Assembly (NCBI GenBank): GCA_018968995.1
Contig: JAGWZD010000076.1
Span: 1-8,335, forward strand
Source of the DNA: Bdellovibrionales bacterium
GTDB lineage: Bacteria; Bdellovibrionota; UBA1018
Reading direction: 5' to 3'
DNA: 8,335 bases
Shown: piece after piece, positions 7,822-8,335 of the stretch
Position numbering within the stretch: the first letter of the stretch is position 1
Layout of the letters: each line of letters begins with the position of its first letter
Translations under genes and position numbers: made by a program
Notes under the pieces: model-generated
The model's database searches: none
What the model was told of the DNA's origin: nothing
Seen by the model: the letters and a program-made list of their open reading frames with translations, nothing else

Positions 7822-7917
7822 GCGCTATGTGAAATGAAGCTGATTCCAAACCTTCTCAAACACAAAGTCCTTTAACAATTGTGCGGCCATGGACAGCATG
7901 TGGGCAGCTTGAATGGA

Positions 7918-8067
7918 TCAGGCGAGACGCGGGTCGGAATTGGCAAAGGCGGCATTGCGGAGTTCGCTGTCGCTCAAGCCTTGCCAGCCGACCTTGCCGG
8001 ATGTGGGTGGATTCCACTCGGCCGTGTGGTGGCTCAGGATAGACTTCAACCAAAATCTCGGAACCAT
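7918..8067 (-). CDS. Possible small ORF or gene remnant, unknown function
   Basis: A 49-aa frame from ATG 8067 to TGA 7918, in the same direction as zorA and ending 96 nt before it. A GTG at 8079 would give 53 aa. I do not recognise the product. It looks protein-like rather than random: Trp and Phe near the start (MVPRFWLKS), His-His at 13-14, and a C-terminal part reading LSDSELRNAAFANSDPRLA. Most codons end in G or C. The frame is closed upstream by TGA at 8115-8113, and the region just before the ATG (FKFQTNRTVNYA) also reads like protein. It may therefore be the end of a longer gene cut off or frameshifted here. A competing frame on the same strand (8119 to 7856, starting MINNEIQVPDEP) becomes Arg/Cys-rich and less convincing. 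No Shine-Dalgarno sequence is visible. Confidence 0.3.
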   Translation of the reverse strand: MVPRFWLKSILSHHTAEWNPPTSGKVGWQGLSDSELRNAAFANSDPRLA

Positions 8068-8167
8068 GGCGTAGTTCACGGTGCGGTTCGTCTGGAACTT
8101 GAATCTCGTTATTGATCATGGCGGAGCGGAAGCGTCCCTGACACCGTTAAAATCCTTGGATGGATGG

Positions 8168-8195
8168 TGAGGACTCCGCACTCGCGGAGTCCTCA
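8168..8195. repeat. Perfect 12-bp inverted repeat (strong hairpin)
   Basis: The arms TGAGGACTCCGC (8168-8179) and GCGGAGTCCTCA (8184-8195) are exact reverse complements around a 4-base ACTC loop. The hairpin would be stable in RNA from either strand. No run of T follows on either side, so it is not a standard rho-independent terminator. It lies 28 nt before ATG 8224 of the right-edge frame, where it could sit in a 5' leader. It is also inside an in-frame extension of that frame (ATG 8164), so it would be coding if that start were used. It may instead be a member of a dispersed palindromic repeat family of the host; one copy cannot show that. Confidence 0.7.
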
Positions 8196-8223
8196 AGAAG
8201 GGTTTACCTTCAATCCATACAAA

Positions 8224-8335
8224 ATGACAGCCGAAGAAAGCATTCTGGAGGCGTTGGCGCAAGCCAACGATGAGCAAGCGACCTCGATTTTCCACGATTC
8301 CCTGCGAAGGGTGGTCCGGATCGGCCTCATGAACA
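8224..8335 (+). CDS. Partial plus-strand reading frame, unknown function, cut by the window edge
   Basis: Thirty-seven codons are visible from ATG 8224, running off the right end without a stop. The peptide begins MTAEESILEALAQANDEQ and continues with SIFHDSLRRVVRIGLMN. It looks helical and acidic at first, then more basic, as in many soluble bacterial proteins. I do not recognise the family. It points away from the Zorya operon, so it is a neighbour and not a member. No Shine-Dalgarno sequence stands at normal distance; a GAAGGG lies over 20 nt upstream. The frame stays open back to 8116, with alternative starts at ATG 8164 and GTG 8167 that would read through the hairpin. I prefer 8224 because the peptide looks more natural from there. 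Confidence 0.45.
   Translation, partial: MTAEESILEALAQANDEQATSIFHDSLRRVVRIGLMN

Larger units (their letters stand above)
7822..8223. other. Intergenic region upstream of zorA, between divergent genes
   Basis: This gap of about 400 bp separates the Zorya operon from the plus-strand frame at the right edge and should hold the operon promoter. Reading the minus strand just before zorA, I find no pair of -35 and -10 hexamers close to the sigma-70 consensus; the A+T-richest part is about 7838-7882. On the plus strand, TAAAAT at 8148-8153 resembles a -10 box but has no matching -35 box 16-18 nt upstream. The region also contains a possible small minus-strand ORF (7918-8067) and a perfect inverted repeat (8168-8195). 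I see no operator, riboswitch or RNA gene. Confidence 0.4.

Noticed and set aside
8148..8153. TAAAAT as a -10 promoter box for the right-edge frame
   Set aside because: No acceptable -35 hexamer lies 16-18 nt upstream, so the single hexamer is not enough.

Overview
The window is dominated by one complete four-gene operon on the minus strand, zorA-zorB-zorC-zorD (7821 down to 203). I read it as a type I Zorya anti-phage defence system. The genes are contiguous: zorA and zorB are 2 nt apart, zorB and zorC overlap by 11 nt, and zorC and zorD are 5 nt apart or overlap by 22 nt depending on the zorD start. All four frames are intact and hold the residues expected of working family members, so the locus looks functional.

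How the parts fit together: ZorA (three membrane segments and a long helical cytoplasmic tail) and ZorB (one membrane segment with the ion-binding Asp, plus a periplasmic OmpA-like peptidoglycan-binding domain) resemble the MotA/MotB stator. From published work on Zorya they are expected to form an ion-driven inner-membrane motor that senses phage entry at the envelope. ZorC (EH-signature protein) and ZorD (SNF2-type ATPase joined to an Mrr-like PD-(D/E)xK nuclease) are the cytoplasmic DNA-binding and DNA-degrading effectors.

The flanks are short. On the left (1-202) the first 100 bases are about 72% G+C, while the operon interior is around half G+C. This flank holds an imperfect 24-bp direct repeat and no convincing gene. 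On the right (7822-8223) lies a gap of about 400 bp with a possible 49-aa small ORF or gene remnant in the operon's direction and a perfect 12-bp inverted repeat. A plus-strand reading frame of unknown function then runs off the window at 8335.

Organism: a Gram-negative bacterium is likely, because the ZorAB motor is built for an inner membrane with peptidoglycan above it. None of the four genes has a clear Shine-Dalgarno sequence, and the left flank is G+C-rich. This would suit a group with weak Shine-Dalgarno use, such as Verrucomicrobiota or Planctomycetota, but the sequence does not settle it. I found no rRNA, tRNA, CRISPR array, transposase or integrase.
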